This document shows, in pieces, positions 10,468 through 25,161 of a stretch of 64,000 nt of DNA. This DNA is from Didymodactylos carnosus. Taxonomy: Eukaryota > Rotifera > Eurotatoria > Philodinida > Philodinidae. Each line of letters begins with the position of its first letter. The first letter of the stretch is position 1. The stretch covers positions 19,320 to 83,319 of the forward strand of contig CAJNOQ010000068.1 of the NCBI GenBank assembly GCA_905250885.1. The letters run 5' to 3'. The position numbers were made by a program, and so were the translations under genes. The notes below the pieces were generated by a model. That model ran no database searches. It was given only the letters and a program-made list of their open reading frames with translations, and was not told where the DNA came from.

Positions 10468-13400
10468 TGGTAAAACGATGTACAATTTTTACTTTTCTCT
10501 TTCTCTTTAATATTTATTTTTGAACTTTATGTGGTCAAATTTAAATTTGTCTTGATAATGACAACTGAGTTGTCGAAACATCGAGAAAATAAAATGGTTA
10601 AGAAAATAACATTAAAAGCTGCTGTTAATGCTTTGATCTTCATTTTCAAATTATTACCCGTCACCAAACAAAACTATTCAACTTCATTTAACATCTTTGA
10701 TTATTTGTTTATTTACAAGTTGATGGTCCACTGGTAATGAAGCGAAATCGAAGTGTAAAATACAATTTCTTTTTGTTAAATGCGGTGATATAAAACCCTT
10801 GAAAGCGCAGCGATTTGTCTATTTTTTAAGTAAACTATTTCATTATGAAAAGGTTCTAGCTTAGATAGCAGTCCATCATAATACCTTCCAAACAGGTTTT
10901 TTTTATATTTCTCTTACACAAAAATTAAATCCTTATTAAGAAAAATCCATCTTTTGATGAATAATAGCGACTTGTAGTATATAGTGTGATCACAAAGGGA
11001 CTGAGTTTTAAATATATCTATTAATTTGTAATTCCTTCTTTCATTTTTTTTTCCATGGATGTGGCACACTCACAGTTTACTATTACATCCTGCTTCTCAA
11101 TATTATATAAATTCTAAAAAGAAAATCATCGCCTCCGTTATTATTTTGTTTGATGAACACCCGTTGTGGTTCCTCTTTCTATATAGAGGTGTAATTCTAT
11201 TTGTTTAATAAGGAGAGAGAACTATATTTGAGCTTAAAACATGTAAAAATACATCAGATAACATGTCTATAGAGAGTGACGACAAGAAAAAAATATGTTT
11301 TTGTATGTCTGATTGTAATAAAAAATATTAATAATGCAAGAAACAAAAAAATATTATTATCGAGAGCCGCAACAGTAACACTAGAAGGAAGTTTCTATTT
11401 ACTGTATTTTACTCTTTCGTGTTTTTTTGCGAAGCAGCATCGAATAGTGACAAAAAGCAGATAAAAGTTCAAATTATGTGTCACGGTCATACCATATGTG
11501 CGCTAATTTTTTTTTTTTTTTTTTTTTGTAAAAAAACAGAACTTCTATCTTGCAGATCTGAGAATTATTTCTATCAAAAATTTGGCTCTGCATATAAAGA
11601 TAAATTTACGACAACGAACAAAGATTATTGTTTTTCTTTTCATGGTTCGTATTTTTACTTTTCTCTTATTTTTGAGTGCAAACTAGTCCACAAAATCAAT
11701 TACAACTAGAGAGAAAGAGAGAAACGCACGTGTGCTAAATCGCAATGAAAGACGGTTAGTAAAGAAAAGAAAAAAATATATAATGTAAAAAACTGCAATG
11801 TTACTCAAGTGTTTTCTGTAAGTATGAAGGAAAGAATAAGAAAAAAACACATTTCTTATATACTTACAGTCGAACAAAATAAGAAAAAACATTTTTTTTT
11901 TATTCTACCAAACGAAGTTTGTATGTCCCCTATATGTAGGCTATAATATTATTTTTGTTGAAATCTCAGAAAGCAAAAAACGAATAATTAAGTGGTCGTT
12001 CATGTCGTCAGATAACACATCGTTCATCAGACCATGTTATAATGATTTGTCGGTCAGGTAAATGTGAATCTCTATTCATTATGATATTTATTATTTGTTT
12101 TGCTGAGAAATTATTATCAAAAATAAAAAAATATTTTGTGTAGAGATAGCGAATCGTATCAGGATTTTAGTAACCTTTAATGATTTTAGTAGTTCTTCCC
12201 GAAATAAAATAAAAAATATTCATCACTTTTTTAAATAAAAATTATATCTTACTACAGAAAATCATCTTCGTTTCAATGAAATATATTTAATATCAGCTGT
12301 TTTCACCTATTGATTCAAACTTCTGATTTTCAGAAACGAAAATTTTATTTAAACATCCGGATGTTAAAAGAAGTAATTGTACGTAAGGACATTTTTTTTG
12401 TTCTAAAATTATAGTTTTAGTCGTGTTCTCTACATCTTTCATCGTGAGATGTTCAGTCTTCTTTATATCGAGCGCTGTTCTTATCAAATAATGAAAATTA
12501 TGCTTCATCTCAAGAATTGAAGAATTTTTAATTTGAAAATAGATAATTTTCTTATCCGTTACCGCTGACCAGCTCTACCTAAATACTGTCCTTGATCGTC
12601 TTAAACTAACGTCATATTTGTTTTGTTGTAAAAACAATCATAAATTACGACTATATTCTCTTTTTGTATTATTCTTTTTTTGTGATAGTAAACTTCTGAC
12701 ATTTCCAAGCAAAACTGACATTTGTGTGTAAGTGCTTTTTTTAAAAGGATTAAAAATAGTTACTCTTAGTTTATTTTTGTAAAATTGTTGTTAGCATAAA
12801 TATTTGTCTACAAGCACGTTTTACTATCATTTTTTCGTTCTTCTACTCATAGTTCGTTTCATGGATTTGGTTTTTTTTTGTTGAAAAACTCTCAGAATAT
12901 TAAAAATTGAATCCTTAAATTTCAGTTCATGGAGTAGAAGAAAGGTCGTTTCCTTAGGTGTTAATTGTGTTCTGTCAGTTAACACATTATGTTTTAGAAT
13001 AGAACATATTCACACCTATTTTTTTTTTTAATGAAAATTAGAATTAAAATACAACATATATAGATCAGTAAAGAATATCTACAGGTTTTGTATTTAGATC
13101 TAGTTGACAAAAAAGATTTAATAAGTGAGATCGAATTTAAGCTTTGTATGAGACGTTGACATTGGTTTGTAAATTAGAGGTGAAAAGTGGAATAAAATGA
13201 CCTGTCAGATAAAACAAACTGACTGATATTTTATTGTTACTGTATTTGTGTAAGATATAAAAATAAACAAAAGGGTAAAATGAAATAAAAAGTTTAAATT
13301 GAAATTTTCGTTGAGGCGTTATTTCAGTAATGTAAAACTTTTATAATTTGTTTTTTATTTCTATTAATAATATGAATACTAAAAGGATTCAGTTTTAGTT

Positions 13401-16400
13401 GTTTGTTTTTTAAAAACAAGTGTAGAAAGACACAGGTATATGCGATACTTGTGATGAAGTATTTTTATTTTTGGCTACCAAATAAATTTCCTTTAAAAAT
13501 AAATTTATAAATCCTCCATTGAAACAATCATCGAACTTCAATTCTTTTTGTTTTTACTTCAACTTTTATAATAGAAGTTTCGATTAGTACAAAAAAGACA
13601 TTTTTCTTAATAACCATTGAGTTTTGTTAATGTGTGGAATTGCTATATCTGCTAATTGCCACTTTAAAGTTTTAAATAGATAGAAGGTTTTATTTTATTT
13701 CGTTGAAAAATATACGAAAATTAAAATGAAATCATATCAATTTTATCAAACATACTAAAACAGAATAAACATTTAGACACGCTCAAAAATGCTTAGTAAA
13801 TGTAGAGAAAAAAAGTTTTGAATATAAAATCTTAAGGGGTTTAGAAAAGTGTCTCAGTTCGATATGCGTTTTGATTTTGTATAATGTTGGAAAAAAAGGT
13901 ATCGTAAACGTCAAAAACCTTTTTTTTGCGGATAGGTAATATATCCCGGAAAAAAGTGTAGAGGGGTTTTGACAAGGAGGAAAAGATGACTTTTTACTTT
14001 CTTAACATCGGAGAGCATCCATCGGCATCGGATGTTTCGTATCTCAACCTTCGGAAAGCATTTCAAGGGCTTCGGAAAGTTCCCGAAGCCGCCTTTTTCC
14101 TCTTGGTTTTCGACGCATACCTTTCTGAGTGTCTGATTAGTACACTTTTCTGGAATATAGGATTTTGTACAAAAGCAATATAACTAGTACAATACCTGTT
14201 GTTCTTAGATGAGCTTCTAATTTTTCTCCTAAATCACATCCTAGAATGGAAAGATTCATAAACTTTTTACAAAAGCTCTCAGGTTTTTTTGGGATACAAC
14301 TAAAATATTCTCACAGATTTGGTAACATCTGTTAAATCCTTTGAATTTTATGTGCAACGCTTTTGTACCATTGAGTCCGTAACGGATTACGTGCATCTAA
14401 TTATAGATAGCCAAAAAAGAGACATTTTTTTCTGTGAAAAAACCACAGTAAAAAGACCAAAAAACTAAAACAAACAGAAGACTAAATTTCTGTGCAATTA
14501 AACCTAGTTGAACGGCTTTTTTTTAAGTGAAAATGTTTCTATCTGTTCATTATCAGATAAAAAAATGATCAGAGAGAGAGAGAAAGAGAGAGAGACAAAT
14601 GTTGGACGAAATAAAAATAGGTGCTTTCTGTACAAAGGAGACAGTTGACAAGTGTAATCAGATCGTTTGTTATCTAATAAATTTTATAATTCTGATAATA
14701 TCTAGATATAGTGTAGAGGACCAGTCTAATTACTTAAATTAAACTGTGTAACATTACACAAAAAATACTTGAAGAATTACAGTTTTCCGATAGAACTTGT
14801 AGCTCACTTAATGCTCTGTTTTATGCATTGTCTATTACTTTGTTGAGAGTAGCAATTACGAAATAAATAAGTCGTTAATCCATGTATCAATTTTAGTATT
14901 TCGTTGTTTTATTTTTAGCAAGCGAAATAATATCAGATGTGTTATTTCACTTAGAAGAATAAACACTACTCTATGATCAACAAACAATAACTATGTCTTT
15001 GATTTTCTTTCTTTCTATATATACAAGTAATATTCTATAGGTAAATTAATTATTAATTCCTAATAGAAAAAAATCTGTTCGAGTTTTTTATGATTAAATG
15101 AGACCGGGTTAGACTTTTTCACTCTCATGTTTACAATCACTTTCTATTAAAACTTTTTGAAATATTTTTTTTGATAAAAAATTTTTAGAAAATTGTTTTT
15201 TGTTATTCACTAAATTTGCAAATTTTGACTACTTTTTATTAGATTATTAGCAATATATATCGAACGAACAAAACTAAAAGTCTAGTGTTGTGTCTTTCTC
15301 TGTGTGTGCTTATTATTGTTATTTTGTTTAAAAAGAAGAAGAAAAAAAAAAAAGACGAAAGTAAAAGATCGGTTAAATTAAACTTAGAGGAAAGAGGCTC
15401 TTGAGGTGAACGGGATCTATGCATGAGTGCTTATTATTAGCAGTTTTCTCATTTTATTTCAATACATATTACATTTAATAAAATGTTATCTTATGTAAGT
15501 AGTTTTTCTCTCTTTCAGATTTTTACTCACTATCACAAAGAAATTGTGTGTGTGTGCTCGGTGGAAAAAAGAAAAATGAATGAGTGTGTATAAGAAGTAA
15601 AAAGAAGAAGAAAAAATCTGGAACAAAATATGGTCTTCTTTTTTTATGTTGAAAATAGTTTTATGAATAGGAAAAAGGACGTCATGTTTCTATTCATTTA
15701 AAATTCTTTTCGTATAAAAAATACGAATTGAAATAACAAATTAAAGTTGAAAAGCCTCACTGTCATTTGTAATATGTATGTATGTAACAGCTTTCTGAAA
15801 AAAATGAAGAAAAAGAAATGACTTTTCTAATCTTGATGGAAGTTTAATTTAAAGCTATTTTTTTCAGTGAAGAATGGTTATTTTTTATTTGCGTACGTCT
15901 ACTCTTATTTTCTAATATTTCTTCTAATTGAAAGAAAAGATTTAGAATTCTAGTTTCGTGTTGTTTGTACATTTAATATCGTTATGTTTGACTCATCATA
16001 ATCATTAGATCTTTATGAAACATTCTGAAACTTAGACAATCGTCGTAAATCATTGGAATGTCGTATGAATTATATTTGACGTACATCTTTCACAGGCTAC
16101 GTATAGGATAAAGAAAATTTTATCGTTGGAATAGTACACATACACAGAATCCCAAATAATGTTCTGCTAGCATAGCATAATATGCAAATAGAATTCTAAA
16201 TAATTTTATTTAAAAATTTTTCACTGTAAAATGACAGAAAACAATAAGAAAACTTTTATACTTGTATTTCTAATAGTTTCCGATCTTTGCATCATATGCC
16301 TTTGATTTTTAATCCTCGATAAGGGAATATCTTTTTTTCAGGATATTCGTTTAATAGATGTCAATAAAATATACAGAATTATTTTAACTAGAAAACGTTG

Positions 16401-19277
16401 TTTAATGATACGAATAAATCTCTTTTTCTTGTTAAATTAAAAGTACATGAAAATTTTTATTTGTATGCTGCAAGCTCAGGTTAACTAATAGATATAGAAA
16501 TAATAATAAATATAGGCTATAAATAAATAAAAGTTTTTCATAACTATTTCAGACTACAGTAGTAGTGAGTATAATTTTTGAATTAAAAGATATTTATAAA
16601 TGTAAATATCTAGAATAGACATTGATACATATTGTTTGTCTTTTTTGAAAAGACTTTATTATCTCATTTTCTTCTCTTTTTAACTCAACTTTAGTAAAAC
16701 TAGTTCCAGATGGTGTAAATCTAAAAGTTTAATCTAATCTTCTTTTATGTAGAATTTCATTTTCTATCCAATATATTATAGATAATATGTTTTAGAAGAC
16801 TGGAGACTATCAGAAAATAGTGTCATTTTTCCAAAATACTGGGATTCATAAAAAAATAATACGCAACTAAGTGTAGCGTAATGTATGCCAATGTCTGTTC
16901 TTTATATTTCTATATAAATAGGTTTTTTAATTCAAAAATTTACTCACTGACAGTACGTTTTTTTCGAAAGAAAAAAAGAAAACTTTTTTTATTGTCTTTC
17001 CTTTGTAGAGGATTTCTTCTTCTGTCATGCTAATAGCAGAGTTCAAAGTTACTCAGATAATTGATTTCAAAAAAAGTGAAAAAAAAGGCTAAAATAACCT
17101 ACATAATGCAAAAACATTGTTATAACATTATTGTGTCAAATGTACTGAGGGTTTAAATAGAAAAAACACAGATTTTTCACTGTTCATCGATTTTATCGGA
17201 GTATTTATGAGGGTTATTGGATCCAATGCGTTGATCTTTCTCATCTTATTTTTTCATCCAGTTTGGGAATGTTCCTGTCCCCATACGTTTCAGATGTGCA
17301 TTAAATTAAATTAATTTATTTATGCTTCTAAAACATATTTTATAAATATTTTGTTGAGTGCAATTAGTGCTACCGTTATGATAAGCTTCAGAATCACGTT
17401 AATAAATTTTTTTTTTTCATAATTACGAACTATAATGAATAAAATTTTATTTCATAGAAGTTTCTTTAAAAAGAAAAGGAAAAACCAAGAAAAAAAACCT
17501 AATAATGAATAATTTTTCATTAGAAAGATGTTGACACTTGTTTTTTTTTTCTGCCTGCGTGTAACAAACAGATAATAATTATCATAAATGTCTAATTTCA
17601 AAGATATTTTTAACTCTAAAGCGATGATATGTAGAAATTCAGTTAAATTTTGTATTTGTATAACAGTAGTGTAAAGAAAAATTTTTAAAAATAAAAAATG
17701 TTATATATTGTTGTATCATATATTGTTGTATCATATATTGTTGTATCATATATAGTTGATTTTAGAGAATAAGGATCATCATTGAATTTTTTTTCGTTTT
17801 TTTTTTCTCCTCTATGACATATCCCTATTTCGATCTATAATACGATCGACTTTACTGTGCTCATATCATATGAAAATTAATATTAATAGAATATAACTCA
17901 AAAGCTTTATAGTGTATGTTGTCTAATATCGATGACCATATGTGTTTGACCTTTGTGTTTTTTTTTTTGTTTTTTTTTTTTTGTTGAAGTGTATATATAC
18001 ATATATATAAATGTATTTTTTTCGCGATTCCATAATGTGATTTTGATTGATAATTTCTTATTTCTTGGTTCGCATATAAGTTCTATGTTTCATGTCAACG
18101 ACATAATAAATCAACACAACAAACAGCAAATATGAGAAAAATCAGTAAAATCCCAAAATGTCATCTGTTACACATTAGAAAAAAGCATAGATTTTATTTT
18201 TTTATTTTATTTTAGATTTTAAAAGAAAAAGAGAATATGTATCTTGAAAATATAATTATTGTTATTTATCAAAAAAAAGAATAAATAAAAGTGTTTATAA
18301 TTTGATATTAAAAATTAAATAAGAAACTAAATTTACAATTATATTTGAACAAAACATTGGCAGCATCAAGAACAATAAAAGGTAAGCTATTTATGTATGA
18401 ACAGATTGATAGTTAATAGAAGATATCTTATATACTAAAACAAATGTTAAAATATCGATAAGATTTAAACTCGATGAATTCTAAGTTCATAATGATATTT
18501 ATTACTGATGATATACCGATGATAGCTACATAAAGAACTTAAGTAACTACACATAATAACTCCCTCTTAGTCATAGTGGAGCTAACAACTAAAAGTCAAT
18601 AGACATCCTTTTTTTTTCTTTTGACTAGCGAAAGCATTTGAAAAAAATTTTTTTTCTCAATTTTTGTTTTTAGTTTTCTATCTTGATTATCTAAATCTAG
18701 TTAAAGTAATTTTGAGTAGAAAAAATGTATATAAAAAATTTTGTCAAATTTTCATCAACTAGATGTCTAATTTTGATTGAAAATTTTTTGTAAACAATTT
18801 AGTCAAATAAAAATAAAAATATTTCTATACAAAATGAGAACGTCTCAACATTTTCTACGACATTTTTCCATTAAACTACTATTGATTTCATGAAAAAATT
18901 ATAAATTTAAATAAAAATTCGGTTAAAATTTTATCTAATGTTTTAATTGTCAGATATAATAAGAGAAAATAATCAAAATCTTATTGTTTTGTTTTATTCT
19001 CATTTCTTACATAGTCTAATAGCTTTAAAATGACATGTTTTTTATTCATTAAAAAAAATTATCATTGGCAACATGTTACACGATGAGTTAAGTTAAAACG
19101 TAGATTTTTAGTGTAGAAACATCATAAATATGTGATACCGTATACAATCAACGTAACAACGGTCTAATAAATTTTAATCCTTTACTAAGATTTTTACTAA
19201 AATTTAGGATTATTTTATAGTTTCTAAATGATAAAATAATTCTATTCGACATTATTTTTATTATCTTTATATTTAAG
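10468..19277. other. A/T-rich, transposon-poor DNA upstream of MEF2
   Basis: About 8.8 kb without a recognisable gene or inverted-repeat element. It holds poly-T/poly-A tracts (for example 11,509-11,527), a GA-rich tract at 14,573-14,595 and a 15-bp tandem repeat at 17.7 kb. A short G/C-richer patch at about 14,010-14,090 has repeats of CTTCGGAAAG and a hairpin GGGCTTCGGAAAGTTCCCGAAGCC. The freedom from transposons, unlike 2-10.5 kb, suggests it may contain promoter, 5' UTR exons or enhancers of MEF2. I could not identify any of these. Confidence 0.4.
17704..17748. repeat. Tandem repeat, 15-bp unit, three copies
   Basis: The unit TATATTGTTGTATCA occurs three times in a row without mismatch, followed by a partial, altered copy. 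A short minisatellite. Confidence 0.85.
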
Positions 19278-19278
19278 A

Positions 19279-21376
19279 ATGGGACGAAAAAAAATTCAAA
19301 TATCAAAAATAACTGATGAACGAAATCGTCAAGTAACATTTACCAAACGTAAATTTGGTCTAATGAAAAAGGCTTATGAATTAAGTGTATTATGTGATTG
19401 TGAAATAGCATTAATTATTTTTAATAGTAGTAATAAATTATTTCAATATGCATCAACCGATATGGATAAAATATTGCTTAAATATACCGAATATAATGAA
19501 CCACATGAAAGTAGAACAAATAATGACATTGTACAAGTATGTAGACAATAGTAAAAAAAAAGAAATGACTAAAATGAATTGTTAATATTTTCTTCTTTTT
19601 TTTTCATCCTCTTCTTCTTCTTACATTTAGATTCTCAATAAAAAAGAATCAAAACATTTAGATAATAATGATAGTGACAACGATATGGAAAGTGGAAATG
19701 AATGTGAAGAAAAATTAGATGATAGTACTAATCATAGCAATAGTAACAATAAACGTCCTAATGCTCAAGTAAATATTATAGAATTTAAAATCTTTATAAA
19801 AAAAAAATTTTTTTTATGAAATAAATTTTTTATTTTATTAGAATCATATGTCAAACCAAGGATCTTATTCTTCTTCGTCAATGAATGGTATTCAAAATAA
19901 TCATAATTCATATCTTTCTGGTATGAAAAAATTTTTGTTATTTGAATTTAAATGATTAGATTAAGTTGTTTTTTTTTAATTTTATATTTCAGTTGTTGGT
20001 AGTGCAGGTATTGATGTTAGTTCTAGTCCATCTCCTCAATCAACATATTCTCCGCAAAGTTCTCCGAGTGAATCTCGTACAAGTCCAAGTGTACATAAAT
20101 CATCTATTAACACATCAAATGACAATCGAACAACCATTCCAAATTCTGTGAAAAATTCTAATCAATACACTGTATGTTAATTTATTATATACAAATGAAT
20201 TTTAATTAAGATAATCTAGTATCATTGTGTCTGTTCATACAAATGAATTTTTGAAAAAATTCTGTTTTCATTTATCTTAATTCGTTTAAAAAAATTAAAA
20301 ATTTTTGAAGACAGAGAACTCACTTCATTTTAGTTTATTCAATATTTAGTATTTTTTGATTCTTCATTTTTCTTTGAAGATATGTTTAACATTCTATTTG
20401 TGAAATTTACGAGATTATCTTGACTAATTAAATTTTCATCATTCATTATTTTATAGGATTTATTTTTATTTATTTTAGACGATGAATATGCCACACGGTG
20501 ATTCTAGACTTAATCGTCTACCTGGTAATTATATAATATTCTATCAATTTTTTATCAGATCATATAAATAATTTTAATTATTTTTACTTTTTTTAGGTGA
20601 TTTTTCATTGACCGGTGCTGATTTGAATTCATTATCAAACTCAAATAATTTTCTTCCATGGCATGCATCATCTCATTCATCATCATTATCAGCCGCATTA
20701 CAAATGAATCCATTGGGGTAATTAAAAAAATGACATTCAATATATTTTCAAGTTTTTATATTTTACTCAAAAAAAAACAAAAAAACAAAAAAATAAAAGA
20801 ATAATTTTTTCTTTGAAAAATATACCACCATTACCGAGATTTTTTGACGGATGAACGTTGATGTTTTGAATATTTCAGTGTAATATTGGTTCCATTAAGA
20901 TAAAAGCTACTCTATAGAATAGACAGAATTGTTATAAAAACTATCATAGAAAATATTTTTCAAAAAAAAAAATGATTTTATATATTAATTTTTATTTTTA
21001 TTTTTAATTTAGACTAATGAATTATGACATGCATCCTCCCTCAAGTCTGTTATGCGGTCCATCTTTAACAGTTAACAGTGGTACAAATTCAAATCGTACT
21101 AATCTCTATAGTCTGTCTCAACGGGGACAGCATCGTATGAAAAATGAACCATATTCTCCTCCTATTCCACGAAATCTTAATCATACAAATAACAATAACA
21201 ATAACAATAACAATACGAATAACACATCTTCGAATGACAACAATTCATTAAATCTTAATAGTTCAGATTATTCTCTTGAACCAAATATGAAACATCCAAG
21301 ATTGCAACAGCAACAACAACAACAACAACAACAGCAGCAACAACAACAAACATGTCCTTGGCCAAATACAACATGA
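19279..21376 (+). CDS. MEF2: Myocyte enhancer factor 2 (MADS-box transcription factor), complete
   Basis: Seven exons: 19279-19536, 19631-19768, 19842-19920, 19993-20171, 20479-20524, 20597-20717 and 21013-21376, giving 394 aa; all introns are GT-AG. Residues 1-57 are the MADS box (starts [20 protein letters not shown]; minor-groove contacts and dimerisation) and about 58-86 the MEF2 domain ([10 protein letters not shown]). This block is nearly identical to vertebrate MEF2. Known: MEF2 binds YTA(A/T)4TAR as a dimer and drives muscle, neuronal and other programmes under HDAC and MAPK/calcium control. The rest is Ser/Asn-rich activation region. MKNEPYSPP (Lys317, Ser322) fits the phosphorylation-dependent sumoylation motif of MEF2. 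A 15-Gln run lies near the C-terminus. A TTTAAG acceptor ends one base before the ATG, suggesting a 5' UTR intron or trans-splicing. MEF2A-D-specific features are absent, as expected for a single invertebrate gene. Confidence 0.97.
21305..21349 (+). repeat. CAA/CAG repeat coding for 15 Gln in MEF2
   Basis: Fifteen glutamine codons in a row (CAA mixed with CAG) ten codons before the MEF2 stop. Likely variable in length between alleles. Nearby Asn codons (about 21,187-21,215) form a second homopolymer. Confidence 0.95.
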
Positions 21377-22330
21377 AATTTAAGTATATTATGATTGGTC
21401 GCGGTCAGATTTGTTTATATTTGCATTTCCCTTCCCAAACACGTTGTCCATGTCATCAAAAGTATATTTAACAAGTACGTCCGCTATTAAACTCCTCCTC
21501 GTCTCGACGAATTTATTTATTGCTCAATATATTGTTGTTGTTGTTGTTGCTGTTGTTACTATTATTATTATTATTGTTGTTGTTTATTTTTTGGACAAAA
21601 CTTGATACATATATATTCTCATTTTCATCTCTAATCTACACTCGAATTGTATCAAATAACAACTGCGTTAGACGCATTTTAAGTGTAACTACTCGCATAT
21701 TTCTTTATTTTGTTCTCAGGTTTAAAGTGTGCGTCTATCTATGAAGTTGAATAAAGTGATTTAATTCTTACTCTCCATCTGTTAGGTCAGCTGCACATTG
21801 CTGGCTGATTTTCTTTTTAATAAATGATTAATGTTTCGTAGAGTATTAGTTGTTTTCCTCTCTTTCTCTTTTCATTTCATTCTTACAGTGAGATACCGTG
21901 GTAAAGAAGAAAAATGCATGTTCTCTTTGTTTTAATCAATCAAACTTCTCCGTTGTTTATATGGTTTTATTTTTATTTTCTTTGTCATTATTATTTTTAT
22001 TTTTATTATTTTGTTTTTTGAGTTATTTAGAAAAAGACTATCCTTCTCATTTTGGTGTTTTTACATAATGTGCGTAAATATCTATATATCTATATTTTTT
22101 ATTTTATTCGTTTTTGTGTTTTTGATACTCCCTCACTGCGTATATTTTCGTTGTGACGAGTATGACAGATTTTGGCCTCGTTTCAACTTTTTTGTCTTAT
22201 ATTTATTGTAGATAGGACACATTCTCTCTCGATGTATATTATTATTCTAACTATGACATTAATACAGAAAAAAAGAAATGCTTTTACTTAAACCCACTAC
22301 AAATCTTTCTTTCTTAACTTTTTACCCTCC
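21377..22330 (+). other. MEF2 3' UTR and flank
   Basis: T-rich sequence after the MEF2 stop, with a TTG/TTA repeat at about 21,531-21,583 and an AATAAA at 21,750-21,755, a plausible poly(A) signal about 375 nt after the stop. The reading frames here are simple-repeat translations (poly-Leu, poly-Val) and not genes. Confidence 0.5.
21750..21755 (+). promoter_or_regulatory. Candidate poly(A) signal of MEF2
   Basis: AATAAA followed by GTGATTTAATTC and a T-rich region, about 375 nt after the stop. Later copies (for example about 21,819) are alternatives. Confidence 0.45.
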
Positions 22331-25104
22331 GTGAGCTTTTGTTTAGAGCTTTCTGGAAGCTAATCATTGAAATGAAAGTTAGGGGCACTCAGTATAAATA
22401 TACCACATTTAAAATTCAATTTTTTAAATTCATTCAAAAATTTGAATTTTCAGCTTTTAAAATTTATTATAAACCATATACAAGATCTTTTTTTGTAAAA
22501 TTTTTTCTACAAGTTGAAGCTATAGTTCTACTAAATCGTATCCATCCGATTCGATTTGTGTCAGAAGCATAATACGGTGAGTTGATAAACAAAAGCAAAC
22601 ACGTCTGGAAAAACAGTGTAAAACTCCAGCAAAAATGATGGTTTCGTTTTGGGTCATCGGCAGTCCACTGTTGTGAGTAGAGGGTTGTTCCAGTGATATC
22701 ATATAAAACAGAACATCTTAATACATCTTTCTTCATCAATACATTATACAAAATAAAAGTCTGCTTTGGTGAAAAAATTGAACAAGCGAAAATGTTTTTT
22801 TAGAAAAATTACTAATTTAAAATGTTAAGTATCTCAGAGAGCAACGTACAAAATAAATTTTTTTTTATCAATCAACAGCTTATGAAGTTCTCTACAAACG
22901 ACAAGCAATTAGTTTTCTGATCGTATGTTTCATTACTTTTTTATACTGATTTTACCAGTGTGCACGCCTAGGAAACCTTTTTCCCGACACTTTATAATCA
23001 AAACAACTAAAAAATGCGTTGTCGGCGCTACACCCAGCTGAATCCTTATGTTGACTGTGGAATAACCCATTTATACTTGTGATATTTACATTTATACTTG
23101 TGGTATTATGCATGGGTTGATAGATCTTGACGAGCTAAATTCGATGATACTACTCCTAAAACTTTATCACGTAGATTTTCCATTGGAAGTGCCGAAAACG
23201 AAGAATTTTAGCTGAAGGTAACTCTTGGGAATCGTTACTCATATTTATTAAACTAATACTTTTGGGCTTTATAGTTGAATAGAGCACATTCAGGTGAATC
23301 GAATGGTGTGTCATAAGTTGAATTTCGGTTCTACTATCATTGACAACAAACATGTCGAAATCTCACCGGACATTTTCGTGTATTTTTCAAATTTCTCTTC
23401 GATGATGCAATATTTTCAGTTTCATTTTTTACCAAGTATCAAACTTCATGAGATCTAAAAATGATTAAAAGTTGATCTTGATTGTAATATTATTTATCGA
23501 GATATCGAAAAAACAAAACCGAAAATCTCACCGAACATTTTGTAGGTGAAGTCTCGATTTCCAACAATATAACAAAATTTTGAGTACAAAGAAAGTACTT
23601 TTCAAATTATATTTTCTTATCATATTGTTACACACTCGAAGCTGTATCGATTCTACTCATTAACAACCAAGAGTTATATCTCGTAAACTGTAGGAGACAA
23701 AAGGTTGGCTTCGAGCACAGTAGTAGACCTAGTGTAGATAAACAAAACAACAAAAAAGATTTTAAAATTGCTTCACAGCAAAAAAAGAAAGAAATGGACT
23801 CAAAGTAGACCGAGCTTACAAATTGGATCCTGATAGGGACTATTTTCCATACGACTTCTTCAAGGAGAAAGACAGTGCAGTTTTTGCCTTCTGCCTTCAA
23901 AGTCTACAAAACGAAACCTATGGAAATGAGACGTCAGCGGTTTGTGGGTTATGCATAGCTGTGTGGAACTACGCGGTGGTTTCCTTCAGTCATCGATACA
24001 ATTTTTCAGTTCTGAAATACAATTTATAGCATGATGCATCCAAAAATGAGTGAAAATTGAAAATAATTTCACATAAGTTTTATTCTTCCAGGAGACAAGC
24101 GGAAAACTTTCCTGTCAGGTTACATAAAAGTATATGAAACGTACTTCGACTATAACGATCATTCCCTATGCAAAATGTGGTTGTTGAGTCAATGTTGTCT
24201 GTGTTTGTGATTTAGCCGATTTAAGAAATGATTTAGGAAGAAAAAGAAAAGTTCAATTATTTTGTTGAAATCACTGATTATAGTTGAGCATACATTGAGA
24301 TCAGTATATGCAGCACGAGCGCAGCATCTCAACGATCATCCGTCTATAGAATACAAATAATACTAGGCTTTTATTAGTATTTTATCAAAACATGTTTAAC
24401 TATTTCATCGTTGTTCTCTTCATCAGACTCGAAACTACCACACTAGCATTCGAATAAGCCATACTCGCAGGACTCCAGTTCAGATAATGCTTCTTTCATC
24501 ATGTGGTAGCAATATCAATTCTATTAGAGCATTGTGTAACTAAAATACGCCACCATGCGTGTCATGTTGCACTGCCACTGGTGCCGATATATATTTCCTC
24601 TGAAGAAGTGCTACATTGACTTTTTTCAGTGCCTCGCTGGAATTTATTTAATCAGTAATTAGTTTTTTCTTATTGTTACTTTTGATAAAATTTTGTATTA
24701 ATTAGAGTGCGGCACTGACTGATACCACTACCGCATTGCCATGTCAAAACCATATGGCATTGTATCGGCACTTCTCATATGAGAAGAAAGATGAAATTAG
24801 AAAGATATTCGAAATGTATACGAAAAATATACTGTGATGTTTATTTAGACAGAAATTGACAAAACACAATGGTGATTGAAAATCAAACTTTGGCACTGAG
24901 ACGCATCGATGCGAAGCGAAATTTTTGGATGGCACTGGTGCGTACCCGTGCTGGTAAAATATTTTTGTAGGGCAAAAGAAAAACATTCGACAGCGTTTCT
25001 CATTTTTAGAACTACTCGAACAAAAGGCTAAATACACTCTATTCCAGTCAGGAAAGAGTTTATAAAACTTGCTAGTGTGACAAATTGGCATGGCATGATG
25101 TGAG

Positions 25105-25161
25105 GTTGTTTTCCGCTAGCGATCAATTGACGGCTATTTTTGACGACTAGCGGGAAACAAC
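25105..25161. repeat. Short inverted repeat (15-17 bp arms)
   Basis: GTTGTTTTCCGCTAG at 25,105 pairs with CTAGCGGGAAACAAC ending at 25,161, with one mismatch and a loop of about 27 bp. Probably the centre or end of a decayed element. Confidence 0.6.

Noticed and set aside
20455-20478. Alternative acceptor (TTATAG) 23 bp before MEF2 exon 5
   Set aside because: Using it would add 23 nt and break the reading frame. The downstream TTTTAG keeps the frame and was used.
22467-22751. 94-codon minus-strand frame that looked at first like a mariner transposase fragment
   Set aside because: None of the mariner motifs (D34D spacing, HNARPH, YSPDL) can be found in any frame.
24744-25091. 115-codon minus-strand frame, Cys/Phe-rich
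   Set aside because: No known cysteine pattern or signal peptide. Part of a stretch with GCACTG-type repeats.
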